A stretch of DNA of 39,995 nucleotides, taken from the NCBI GenBank assembly GCA_016868815.1, contig VGFQ01000018.1, forward strand, positions 1-39,995. Direction: 5' to 3'. Below the pieces are notes generated by a model, which was given only the letters and a program-made list of their open reading frames with translations, was not told the DNA's origin and made no database searches. Positions 16,994 to 24,564 of the stretch are shown here, piece after piece (the stretch's first letter is position 1; every line of letters starts with the position of its first letter). This DNA comes from Bacteroidota bacterium (GTDB taxonomy: Bacteria > Bacteroidota > Bacteroidia > Chitinophagales > Chitinophagaceae). Both the position numbers and the translations under genes were made by a program.

Positions 16994-17421
16994 TCGCACT
17001 CCGTTTTGTTGCAGGTATAGTTCCTTTTGCATTCGAATGGAATCAGCAGATGCCGTATGATCCGCTGACGCAGATGGCCTTCCTTTTCATAAAAGACGCT
17101 GCGAAGTCTGGGATTTTTGGCGGCAAGGATCTCCCAAGCAGACGAGCCGGCCAAACCAGCCTGGCGGAGTTGCAATCATAATGCAGCTGCATAGTGCAGA
17201 TAATCGCTGTTGCTAAGGACTTATTATTTCTTTTTTTTAATGGAAACAGCATCTGGGGTAGCGGCATACCTGTCCATCAGGCTCTGTAGGATCATCTGTA
17301 TGGGAGGGTATGTTTGTGCCTCTCAACATAGAGCATATCATACGTAAAACATAGCCGCTCAGAAAACATACAAAAGGTGGGTCCCCATGTCTTTGCTGCA
17401 TGGCGCGCTCTTTTTATAGCC
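16994..17421. other. Intergenic region between convergent operons, no gene recognised
   Basis: About 430 bases separate the MFS gene from the DUF1838 gene, which converge here. Short frames of 64 and 74 codons on the minus strand give Cys- and Arg-rich translations with no family resemblance. A run of eight T residues occurs near 17231. No tRNA, repeat or insertion-sequence end was seen. It may hold the 3' untranslated parts of both operons. Confidence 0.5.
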
Positions 17422-18267
17422 TCATTTCTTTCGCTCTTCCATGATTTTCTTATAGTACTTCCAGCTGGTCATATTGGGACTGCTATATTGCGCTGGCGCA
17501 TGCGCATACTCCGGATGGTTGGCCAGTACAAATGATTTGATTTTCGCGGGCAGGGCCTCGAAGCCGCCTTTGACCTTCCATCCGCGGCTGCTGTACATGA
17601 GATATCCCTGCTTATCGCCCATCTTCATCCAGGGTAGAAAGTCGCTGAAACGAACCCAGGAGATGTCGAAGGGCACGCTCTTCATTTTTCGGTTGTTGAT
17701 ATCCTTCTCCGATACGAAAAACTGGAAGAGCTCGGCCGCCTGGTACATGTCGCTCCGGCTCTCTTTGGGCCAGTTGGCTTTCTTCAGCGGAGATGGGTAG
17801 AAGAGTGGCACGTCGATGTGCATGCAGATGCGGCCATCGCCGAGCCTTGTCCAGGGGATGGAGAAACTAGCCGACTTGTTGGTGCTGTTCACCGGGTCGT
17901 TCCATACGTGTATCACTTCTACGGTCTCGCCCGTGAAGGGGTTCTTCCATTCCTTCAGGATCTCGCCTGTCTGCAGGTCCTCGTAGGCCAGCATTTCCCG
18001 CGTGATCAGGCTGTAGCCGCTGTCGTTGGGCTCGAAGCGCGCGATGTTGTACATCTGGAGCTTGAAGATGGCCCGTATCGGCTGGTTGGGGATGACGGCA
18101 TAGATGATGCCCTCGTCGTACACGACGGTCTCTTCCTTAGGGTCGAGTGAGCCACGGACCTTCACATAGGCGGTCAGCAGGTCGGTAGAATTGGACAGGT
18201 CCAGTGGTTGAGCCTGCATAGATCCGCTCAGAAGGAGTAAGGCGAGGGTATAACATCGCATCTTCAT
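17422..18267 (-). CDS. Secreted DUF1838 family protein
   Basis: The 281-residue protein has a signal peptide (CYTLALLLLSGSMQAQ). It then shows the DUF1838 pattern: TDLLTAYVKVRGSLD at about 28-42, YDEGIIYAVIPNQP, ITREMLAYEDLQTGEILKEW (about 87-106), NPFTGETVEVIHVWNDPVN and GDGRICMHIDVPLFYPSPL. Its function is unknown. In this locus it pairs with the secreted VOC protein 12 bases upstream, so both are probably co-transcribed from the palindrome-bearing promoter at 19460. Signal peptides on both suggest early steps on the substrate in the periplasm or at the surface. Confidence 0.85.
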   Translation of the reverse strand: MKMRCYTLALLLLSGSMQAQPLDLSNSTDLLTAYVKVRGSLDPKEETVVYDEGIIYAVIPNQPIRAIFKLQMYNIARFEPNDSGYSLITREMLAYEDLQTGEILKEWKNPFTGETVEVIHVWNDPVNSTNKSASFSIPWTRLGDGRICMHIDVPLFYPSPLKKANWPKESRSDMYQAAELFQFFVSEKDINNRKMKSVPFDISWVRFSDFLPWMKMGDKQGYLMYSSRGWKVKGGFEALPAKIKSFVLANHPEYAHAPAQYSSPNMTSWKYYKKIMEERKK

Positions 18268-18279
18268 GGTAAGGGTTTG

Positions 18280-19401
18280 TCAGTCCTTTGTGAATTGTAT
18301 CTCAAGTTTCGTCACGGGAGCATTGCGGGTCGTCTGCTTTTCAATGATCTGCCAGCTGCTGCCCTCGGGGCCACGAAAGTTGAAGCATCTTTCTCCGAAT
18401 TCGTTCGTACGGACAGGGGTGGGGGAGAGGCGGTTACTCACTACCAGCCGATGTACGACGGAGAGGTCGGGCACGTAGAAGGAATGCATGGTGATGCCCG
18501 GTTCTCCCGGCCGCTGGTGTGCCTGCCGGTCAGGCTTCACGCCCCGCGGCATGAAGAATTTTAACTTTCCGCAGATGTTGTTGGGCGAAACGAATCCCAC
18601 ATACCAGTGGCTGTATCCGGGAGGCATGAGGAAGACGGCTCGCGCACCTTTTAGCCAGTCGCCGTCGACCTCAGGAGCCCGCTCCATTTTGAGGCCAAGT
18701 ACCGTCTGCAGGTAATTCAGTTGCGCCATGCTATCGACGAGGATGAAGAAGTCGTGGTGGGTGAACTCACTGGTTTTGAGGTTGGCCGCCGGGTTAACGG
18801 TGCCATAGCCGGGGATGGTGTATCCGTAGCGCTGGAAGAAGACATGCGTGAACCCGTCGCCGTAGACCGCGTTCTCACGCACCCCCACGGGCCGCTTATA
18901 GAAGTCCAGCTCTTTGTTGGCGTTGATGCGCAGGGGGTCGTCGAAATAGGGTTCCGTTGAGAGCCATTTCTCCTGTCGCTGGAGGCGTAGCATCTGAAAT
19001 ACATCATGCAGGCGGATGATGTCGTCCGTCTTCATCACTGCCATCCGGCTGCCGATGGTCTCGGGATCCGAGTAGCCCACGCCCGGTCCGATCGGTTCGG
19101 TCCATGCCCAGAGGCGCAGCAGACCGTGGCTGTCGATCTCGCCGTTTTGCAGCCGGTAACTCTTCAGCGCCGACGGTACGCCGTAGAGGGCGATCGCCTC
19201 GGCACGGCTCAGCGTGGCACTGTCGGTCACCCGGAACCCGAACTCGCCGAAGTAGTGAATCGACTCGGCCGGCCGGAGTGTGCCAACCATGACTTCATAG
19301 ACACCGCTGATGCCAGTGCCCGGCATCGGCATCCCCAGGTTTTGCTGGGAGCGTCCAGTGTTAGCAATGAACAGCAGCAGGCAGGCCAGTGAAAGTTTCA
19401 T
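18280..19401 (-). CDS. Secreted VOC (glyoxalase/bleomycin-resistance fold) family protein
   Basis: The 373-residue product begins with a signal peptide (KLSLACLLLFIANTGRSQQ). It contains two VOC-like halves. The first runs at about residues 30-160 (MVGTLRPAESIHYFGEFGFRV). The second covers about 190-360 and includes FTHHDFFILVDSMAQLNYLQ, ...YVGFVS and ITMHSFYVPDLS. VOC enzymes bind a metal through His and Glu and perform isomerisations, epimerisations or ring cleavage; which applies here cannot be told. The frame is open 19 codons further up, but the ATG at 19401 starts the signal peptide. Exported VOC proteins are less common than cytosolic ones, which supports a periplasmic reaction in this pathway. 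Confidence 0.78.
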   Translation of the reverse strand: MKLSLACLLLFIANTGRSQQNLGMPMPGTGISGVYEVMVGTLRPAESIHYFGEFGFRVTDSATLSRAEAIALYGVPSALKSYRLQNGEIDSHGLLRLWAWTEPIGPGVGYSDPETIGSRMAVMKTDDIIRLHDVFQMLRLQRQEKWLSTEPYFDDPLRINANKELDFYKRPVGVRENAVYGDGFTHVFFQRYGYTIPGYGTVNPAANLKTSEFTHHDFFILVDSMAQLNYLQTVLGLKMERAPEVDGDWLKGARAVFLMPPGYSHWYVGFVSPNNICGKLKFFMPRGVKPDRQAHQRPGEPGITMHSFYVPDLSVVHRLVVSNRLSPTPVRTNEFGERCFNFRGPEGSSWQIIEKQTTRNAPVTKLEIQFTKD

Positions 19402-19459
19402 GATCTTGGAATTGGATACATTGCAAGAGGTAGGTGCCGATGTGCAGCACGGATTCATA

Positions 19460-19474
19460 GTTAATAAAGTTAAC
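19460..19474. promoter_or_regulatory. Palindromic operator GTTAA-N5-TTAAC, copy 3
   Basis: GTTAATAAAGTTAAC lies between the divergent VOC gene (58 bases away) and the nitrilase gene (22 bases away). Both five-base half-sites are intact. On the minus strand a TAATTTAG box lies about 9 bases before it, the same geometry as at copy 1. Confidence 0.7.
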
Positions 19475-19496
19475 TAAATTCACCTAAATTAAGCTT

Positions 19497-20546
19497 GTGG
19501 TGACGGATAAATCCAACTGGCCAGACATTCCCCCTTACCGGGCGCTTGCCCTGCAGCTTCCCGCCATGGCTGTCAATCGACTTGGGGTGGAAGAGGCTCG
19601 TCACAGCATCATGGCCTCCATCTACCGGGTGGCGGCACAGATTAAGGCTTCCTGTGCTTTCATAGGAACCGATTGCCGGCTGGTGGTGCTGCCCGAATAC
19701 TTCCTCACCGGGTTTCCCATGGGGGAAGGCGTCGCGGCCTGGCAGGCCAAAGCCTGTCTGCAGCCGGAAGGTCAGGAATACGAGGCCCTTGCCCGCATCG
19801 CCATGGACCAGCGCATCTTCCTATGCGGAAATGCCTACGAATGCGATCCCCACTTTCCACAGCTGTTCTTTCAAGTATGCTTCGTCTTTAACCCTTCTGG
19901 AGAGATGATCCTGCGGTACCGAAGGCTGAACAGCCTCTTCACCGCCACACCGCATGATGTACTCGACCGGTTCTTGGAGGTGTACGGCCGCGATGCCCTG
20001 TTCCCGGTGGCTCGTACAGAGATTGGACAATTGGCATGCATCGCCAGCGAGGAAATCCTCTACCCGGAGATCGTCCGTTGCCTGGCACTCCGTGGCGCCG
20101 AAGTCTTGCTTCATTCTACCAGCGAGGTCGGCAGTCTCCTCCCATCTGCTAAAAACATCGCCAAACTGGCCCGTGCCACTGAAAACCTCGCCTACCTCGT
20201 ATCTGCCAATTCAGCCGGTATCACCGGCACCGACATCCCTGCACAGTCAACCGACGGCCACTCCCAGATCGTCAGTTATGAGGGCCTCCGCCTCTGCGAG
20301 GCAGGCTTTGGCGAGAGCATGGCCGCCCACGCGACCCTGCACATCTCGGCCCTCCGGGCTTACCGCGCCCGCCCAGGCATGGCCAACCTCCTCAGTCGCC
20401 AACGCAACGAACTCTTTGCCCATGAATACGCACAGCGCGTCTATCCACCCAATTCCCTCGAACAAGCTGAGCCTTCCAGGTCGCAGTTCCTGCAAGTACA
20501 GTCATTGGCTATCCAACGACTTCGAGATCTAGGCATCATCCCTTGA
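19497..20546 (+). CDS. Carbon-nitrogen hydrolase (nitrilase superfamily) with Lys-to-Arg change in the catalytic triad region
   Basis: The product has 349 residues. The first strand YRALALQLPA, then VVLPEYFLTGFP with the catalytic Glu (about residue 66), then GQLACIASEEILYPEIVRCLALRGAEVLL with the nucleophilic Cys (about 182), match the superfamily. At the position of the catalytic Lys (canonical Y.K in the segment after G.....) the sequence is LRYRRLNS, so Arg replaces Lys. GTG at 19497 (or 19500) is chosen because the first ATG, at 19566, would remove the first core strand. Members cleave nitriles, amides or carbamoyl groups; a half-amide (maleamate-type) amidase would fit the locus. It is transcribed from the palindrome region. 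Confidence 0.8.
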   Translation: MVTDKSNWPDIPPYRALALQLPAMAVNRLGVEEARHSIMASIYRVAAQIKASCAFIGTDCRLVVLPEYFLTGFPMGEGVAAWQAKACLQPEGQEYEALARIAMDQRIFLCGNAYECDPHFPQLFFQVCFVFNPSGEMILRYRRLNSLFTATPHDVLDRFLEVYGRDALFPVARTEIGQLACIASEEILYPEIVRCLALRGAEVLLHSTSEVGSLLPSAKNIAKLARATENLAYLVSANSAGITGTDIPAQSTDGHSQIVSYEGLRLCEAGFGESMAAHATLHISALRAYRARPGMANLLSRQRNELFAHEYAQRVYPPNSLEQAEPSRSQFLQVQSLAIQRLRDLGIIP

Positions 20547-20662
20547 TTAACCAATCGCTATGTGGGTAGTCTATTTTCCGATTTCGCATTTTCATCTATC
20601 AATACATATTTATCATGCTGATTGACATATATTTACGTAGTTTATCTTAATCATTACATTAA

Positions 20663-22075
20663 ATGATCCAGCCTGTCCGGAATCCTCGAACGGGTATCAA
20701 TGACTATCATTTCCGATTGCCTTCTACATCGGATGTTGAAGCTTTGTCAACGACACTTCGGATCCACCAGCCGGCCTGGGCAGCCCTGCCGGTGGCAGAC
20801 AGGGTGGCAGCCCTTCGGGTCTGGCGGGAGCGGCTGCTGGAGCGGAAACCCTCCCTGCTGGCAGCCATCTGTCAAGACACAGGCCGGCAGTGGGAGTCGG
20901 AACTCGAAGCCGACCTGGCCATCTCGTCTATCGAGCGTTGGTGCCGCTACGCCATGGAGAAATTGCAGCCTGCCTCACAGAAAGCTTCCTCCATCCCCTT
21001 CCTCACCTTAGAACAACAGCTCGTACCATATCCGCTGGTCACCGTCATCAGCCCCTGGAATTTCCCTCTGTTGCTGGCATTGATCGATGCGATTCCCGCC
21101 TTGTTGGCAGGCTGTGCCGTGATGGTCAAACCGAGTGAAGTCACACCCCGGTTCACGGAAGTGATGCAGTTGGCCATCGAGGCCGTGCCCACCCTCGCCG
21201 GTGTCTTTAGCTTCCTGCAGGGAGACGGGCAGACGGGGGCCGACTGCGTTCGACAGGCCGACCTGGTATGCTTCACCGGCAGCACGGCCACTGGCCGGAA
21301 AATATATGCCAGCGCGGCCGAACGCATGATCCCCGTATTCCTGGAGATGGGTGGCAAAGACCCGGCCATCGTGCTGCCGGGAGCAGATCCGGAAAAGGCC
21401 GCCGCCGCCATCCTCTGGGGGGCAACAGCCAACGCTGGGCAGAGTTGCCTCAGCATCGAGCGGGTCTATGTCCACGAAAGCCTTTTCGACCCCTTCACAC
21501 AGCTGCTGGCAGAAAAGGCCTCCCGCCTGTCCCTGGCCTATCCTGACATGTCAGACGGCCCGATAGGCCCCATCATCTTCGAGCGACAGGCCTCCATCAT
21601 CGATCAACACCTGGCCGATGCCGTGCAGCGCGGAGCTCGTATCCTGACAGGCTCCAAGGCCTGCGAAAACCTCAATGGAGGCTGGTACTGCCGCCCTACC
21701 GTGCTGGTAAATGTCGACCATACCATGCGCATCATGACCGAAGAAACCTTCGGACCCATCATGCCCGTCATGCCTTTCCGTAGCGATGCAGAAGCGATCT
21801 CCCTGGCCAACGACAGCATCTATGGCCTCAGCGCCGCCGTCTTCGGCGCAAGCACAGACCAGGCAAAGGCCTTCGCCACCTACCTGCAGGCGGGGGCCGT
21901 CAGCATACAGGATGCCGCCCTCTCGGCTGTCATGCACGAGGGAGAGAAGAACGCCTTCCGCCTCAGCGGCATCGGTGGCACCCGTATGGGGCCTTCCGCC
22001 ATCCAGCGCTTCATGCGCCAGCGGGTGCTGATCTCCAAGATGGATACCACCCCCAGTCCCTGGTGGAAAGTGTAA
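20663..22075 (+). CDS. Aldehyde dehydrogenase, NAD(P)-dependent
   Basis: The 470-residue protein has the ALDH motifs: SPWNFPLLLAL near residue 130, FTGSTATGRKIY near 205, LEMGGKDPAIV with the general-base Glu near 228, and NAGQSCLSIERVYV with catalytic Cys near 262, then EETFGPIMPV. It oxidises an aldehyde to an acid. Compared with most family members it lacks a few N-terminal residues and ends shortly after the second Cys-independent helix, but length is normal. A 116-base AT-rich gap with no palindrome separates it from the nitrilase, so it may have an extra promoter. The substrate could be a side-chain aldehyde of the degraded compound. Confidence 0.93.
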   Translation: MIQPVRNPRTGINDYHFRLPSTSDVEALSTTLRIHQPAWAALPVADRVAALRVWRERLLERKPSLLAAICQDTGRQWESELEADLAISSIERWCRYAMEKLQPASQKASSIPFLTLEQQLVPYPLVTVISPWNFPLLLALIDAIPALLAGCAVMVKPSEVTPRFTEVMQLAIEAVPTLAGVFSFLQGDGQTGADCVRQADLVCFTGSTATGRKIYASAAERMIPVFLEMGGKDPAIVLPGADPEKAAAAILWGATANAGQSCLSIERVYVHESLFDPFTQLLAEKASRLSLAYPDMSDGPIGPIIFERQASIIDQHLADAVQRGARILTGSKACENLNGGWYCRPTVLVNVDHTMRIMTEETFGPIMPVMPFRSDAEAISLANDSIYGLSAAVFGASTDQAKAFATYLQAGAVSIQDAALSAVMHEGEKNAFRLSGIGGTRMGPSAIQRFMRQRVLISKMDTTPSPWWKV

Positions 22076-22095
22076 AACAGATCAATCAGATAAAC

Positions 22096-22731
22096 ATGCG
22101 CATCACCCGCCTCTGGCTCACCCTTGCCATCCTCGTCGCCGCCCCTTCGCTGCAGGCGCAGCGCCACCGCATCCTGGAAACCTTCCGTGCGTATATCACC
22201 GGGGATTTTGACAACAGCGAACAAGTCGCCGCAGAAATCAAGGCCGGCCACCTTTCCCATCCGCTATCGGTACACGTCAACCGCATCGCCGATGGCAAGA
22301 TCCGCAACCTCCCACCCAGCTATCAGGGTTTCTTCATCCTCGAAGAGAGCTACTACCTCAGCGAAGGCAAGCCGCTGGAAAGAAAACCCTATCTGTTTTT
22401 CTTTGAACCCGAGGGGAGGGATAAAGTACGACTCACCGCCTTCCAGCTGCCTGCCAGCCTCCGTAAGGAAGACGTCCGGAACGACAACGATACGCTCCAG
22501 TTCGACTACACCACTCTGCAGCGCTCACCCACCTTTAAAGGAGCGGTCTACGACTGGAATTCAGCTGACAAATCATTCTCAACCCGTGCCCCCAACGAAC
22601 TCCCCAGTGGACTTCGCTTTACCCTCATCGAACACTTCACAAAAGACAGGCTGAGTGTGATGGAGCTGCTTGAAAAAGACGGGAAGAAACTGACGCCTTA
22701 CGACACGCCGATCCTCTATCGGAGGAAATAA
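22096..22731 (+). CDS. Secreted CpcT/CpeT-like protein, 211 residues
   Basis: A signal peptide (RITRLWLTLAILVAAPSLQAQ) precedes ILETFRAYITGDFDNSEQVAAE, which resembles the start of CpcT/CpeT bilin lyases (G.F.N..Q). An H-rich segment (LSHPLSVHVNRIADG) and EESYYLSEGKPLERKPYLFFFEP follow. The last part (RFTLIEHFTKDRLSVMELLEKDG..LTPYDTPILYRRK) has no motif known to me. The family call is tentative and rests on the N-terminal half. The protein at 26098 is a clearer member. It follows ALDH by 20 bases and ends the plus-strand unit. Role inferred: a ligand-binding or lyase-fold protein acting outside the cytoplasm. Confidence 0.6.
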   Translation: MRITRLWLTLAILVAAPSLQAQRHRILETFRAYITGDFDNSEQVAAEIKAGHLSHPLSVHVNRIADGKIRNLPPSYQGFFILEESYYLSEGKPLERKPYLFFFEPEGRDKVRLTAFQLPASLRKEDVRNDNDTLQFDYTTLQRSPTFKGAVYDWNSADKSFSTRAPNELPSGLRFTLIEHFTKDRLSVMELLEKDGKKLTPYDTPILYRRK

Positions 22732-22779
22732 ACGGACCTGATGCTGGAACAATGAAAGCCCTGGTCGGCTAGCCGGTGG

Positions 22780-23247
22780 TCATTTTGTCATCGACTGCAG
22801 GCAGGCCTTAACAAATATGATGAAGCCTTCCTTCTCCGTCTTGGAAAACCTAGATAGCAGGCGGTCGTTAAACTCATTGCGTACTCCCTCGATGCGCTGC
22901 ACCAGCCTGGAGCCAGCAGGTGAGAGGGTGAGCCGCTTGCGGCGCCGGTCTTCGGCATCCGTCACCTGGACAATCAGCTTCTTCCGCATCAGTACATTCA
23001 GCAGATTAGTGATATTGGCACGGGTCACATTCAGGGCCTCTGCTAGCTCCTTGGCCAGCAACGGCTTCTCTTGTGGCTTGTCCTGCAGGTAGATGATATT
23101 GGGGTCGCTGGCCAGCAATAGCAGGATAAACCACTGCTGTACCGTGATGCCATACTGCCGCGTGATGGCCTCGCCATTCTTCTTCCAGGTCTCGGATAGC
23201 TTGATGGCATGAAAGATGACAGAGGCGTTGATATTTTTTTGAATCAT
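22780..23247 (-). CDS. MarR family transcriptional regulator
   Basis: The 155-residue protein has the MarR winged-helix core: QQWFILLLLASDP at about 34-46, recognition region AKELAEALNVTRANITNLLNVLMRKKLI (about 64-91), then the wing VTDAEDRRRKRLTLSPAG with the conserved D.R...L.LT pattern. The long helices on both sides form the dimer. The frame is open upstream to 23358, but that would overlap the MFS gene; ATG at 23247 follows the MFS stop by 14 bases. It is the last gene of the eight-gene minus-strand operon. MarR proteins bind palindromes and are often controlled by a pathway ligand, so this is the best candidate to bind the GTTAA-N5-TTAAC sites. Confidence 0.92.
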   Translation of the reverse strand: MIQKNINASVIFHAIKLSETWKKNGEAITRQYGITVQQWFILLLLASDPNIIYLQDKPQEKPLLAKELAEALNVTRANITNLLNVLMRKKLIVQVTDAEDRRRKRLTLSPAGSRLVQRIEGVRNEFNDRLLSRFSKTEKEGFIIFVKACLQSMTK

Positions 23248-23261
23248 GGATAGGGATTGTG

Positions 23262-24548
23262 CTATCTCACCGGATTGCTGGCCTGCCCCTTGCGGGTGGC
23301 CCGAAGGTTGATATAATAAGTTGCTGCCAGCGAGGCCAAGGTAAGGGCAATCATCCAACCAAAAGCACCATGATAGCTACCGCCTGCCTTACGCATACTG
23401 CCCAAGACCGCCACACCCATGGAAGCGGCCAGGGTATCGATGAAAGAAAGAATTCCTAGTATGGTTCCATAGGAGGCACCGCCGAACAGGCTGATAATGT
23501 ACAACTGGATCATGGTGAATGTGCCGCTGTAGCCAATGCCGAACACCACTGCACATGGAGCCATAAACGTCTTATCGTCCAAGCTGAGGTATAACAACAC
23601 ACAGCCGATCACCATATTCGCCACACTCAGCAACATGATGCGCCGGGCTTCAAAACGATCGCCCAGCCAGCCGAAGAGCAATTTTCCGAGCAGCCCGCAG
23701 AAGAAGAATAACCCCTGCAGCAGCCCACTCTGCGCGACATCCAGTTGTAAGTCGGCTTGGTAGTTGCGCTGGTTCTGAATGAAGCCCGCGATGGAAAACC
23801 AAAGCGCGGCCGTCACAAAAGCCAGCAAGTAGAAGTCTGACGACCGCACCGCGCTGCGGAAAATGCGACTTCTCTCCATCGGGTCCGACTGTGGCTGCCG
23901 GCCCACCGTGCCCTCAATACCGTCTGCAAAGGTCCCCACCTTGGAAGGATGGCTCACAACCAGCAACGCCGGAATCAGGATCATCGCCGAGCAGATCAAC
24001 GCCTGGTACAACGCTGCCGTCTCCCATCCTAGCTCCTTGATCCACTGACCGACCAGCGGCGCAAAGACGGCCGGACCCACACTGCTGGCCATCAGCAGAA
24101 TGCCCGTCGCCAGTCCCCGGTACCGCACGAACCAGTTGTTGATCACATACATGCTGGTAAGCAGTCCCACCAGCGAGAGACAGATGGGATATAATAAGGT
24201 GAACAGACGTACCGTTTCAAAACTCCTTGCAGTTGCGAACAAGAACAACGCTCCCGTGGCCCCCACGGCACCTGTCAGGATCAGAGACCTCGCTGGGAAA
24301 CGCTCCAGCATCCGGCCCACAAACGGCAGCGGCAGTGCCAATACTAAATATAAAGTGGCTGCCAGTCCCGTCGCCTTAGCAATATCCACTTTGAAAGCTT
24401 TAGCGAACTCCGGCAGGTAGAGGTTGAACGTATTCAGCGCAATGCCATTGCTGGCCATATACATCAGAAAAAGGCAGGCCAGCACGACCCAGCAGTAATA
24501 CTTTTTCATTCGGTGTGTCTTGAGTAGGTTTTGGATGGGTGATATCAT
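23262..24548 (-). CDS. MFS transporter (monocarboxylate/oxalate-formate antiporter-like)
   Basis: The 428-residue protein has about 12 membrane segments. Loop 2-3 reads VGRMLERFPARSLIL, helix 4-5 has RYRGLATGILLMASSVGP, and loop 8-9 reads GWLGDRFEARRIML, patterns of the oxalate/formate and monocarboxylate porter group. The ATG at 24548 is chosen because GAGGAAAAG lies about 9 bases before it; another ATG at 24509 has no such site. It lies 16 bases after the hydantoinase stop. Likely cargo is an organic acid intermediate of the pathway; direction is unknown. Confidence 0.88.
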   Translation of the reverse strand: MISPIQNLLKTHRMKKYYCWVVLACLFLMYMASNGIALNTFNLYLPEFAKAFKVDIAKATGLAATLYLVLALPLPFVGRMLERFPARSLILTGAVGATGALFLFATARSFETVRLFTLLYPICLSLVGLLTSMYVINNWFVRYRGLATGILLMASSVGPAVFAPLVGQWIKELGWETAALYQALICSAMILIPALLVVSHPSKVGTFADGIEGTVGRQPQSDPMERSRIFRSAVRSSDFYLLAFVTAALWFSIAGFIQNQRNYQADLQLDVAQSGLLQGLFFFCGLLGKLLFGWLGDRFEARRIMLLSVANMVIGCVLLYLSLDDKTFMAPCAVVFGIGYSGTFTMIQLYIISLFGGASYGTILGILSFIDTLAASMGVAVLGSMRKAGGSYHGAFGWMIALTLASLAATYYINLRATRKGQASNPVR

Positions 24549-24564
24549 GCAGTCTTTTCCTCTA

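Noticed and set aside
16981..17267. Two short minus-strand frames in the gap after the MFS gene
   Set aside because: Cys/Arg-rich translations without family resemblance, overlapping each other in different frames.
20547..20662. A further GTTAA-type operator upstream of the aldehyde dehydrogenase
   Set aside because: The region is AT-rich with TTAAT and ATTAA arms, but the spacing differs (N6 or N8), so it does not fit the 15-base consensus.
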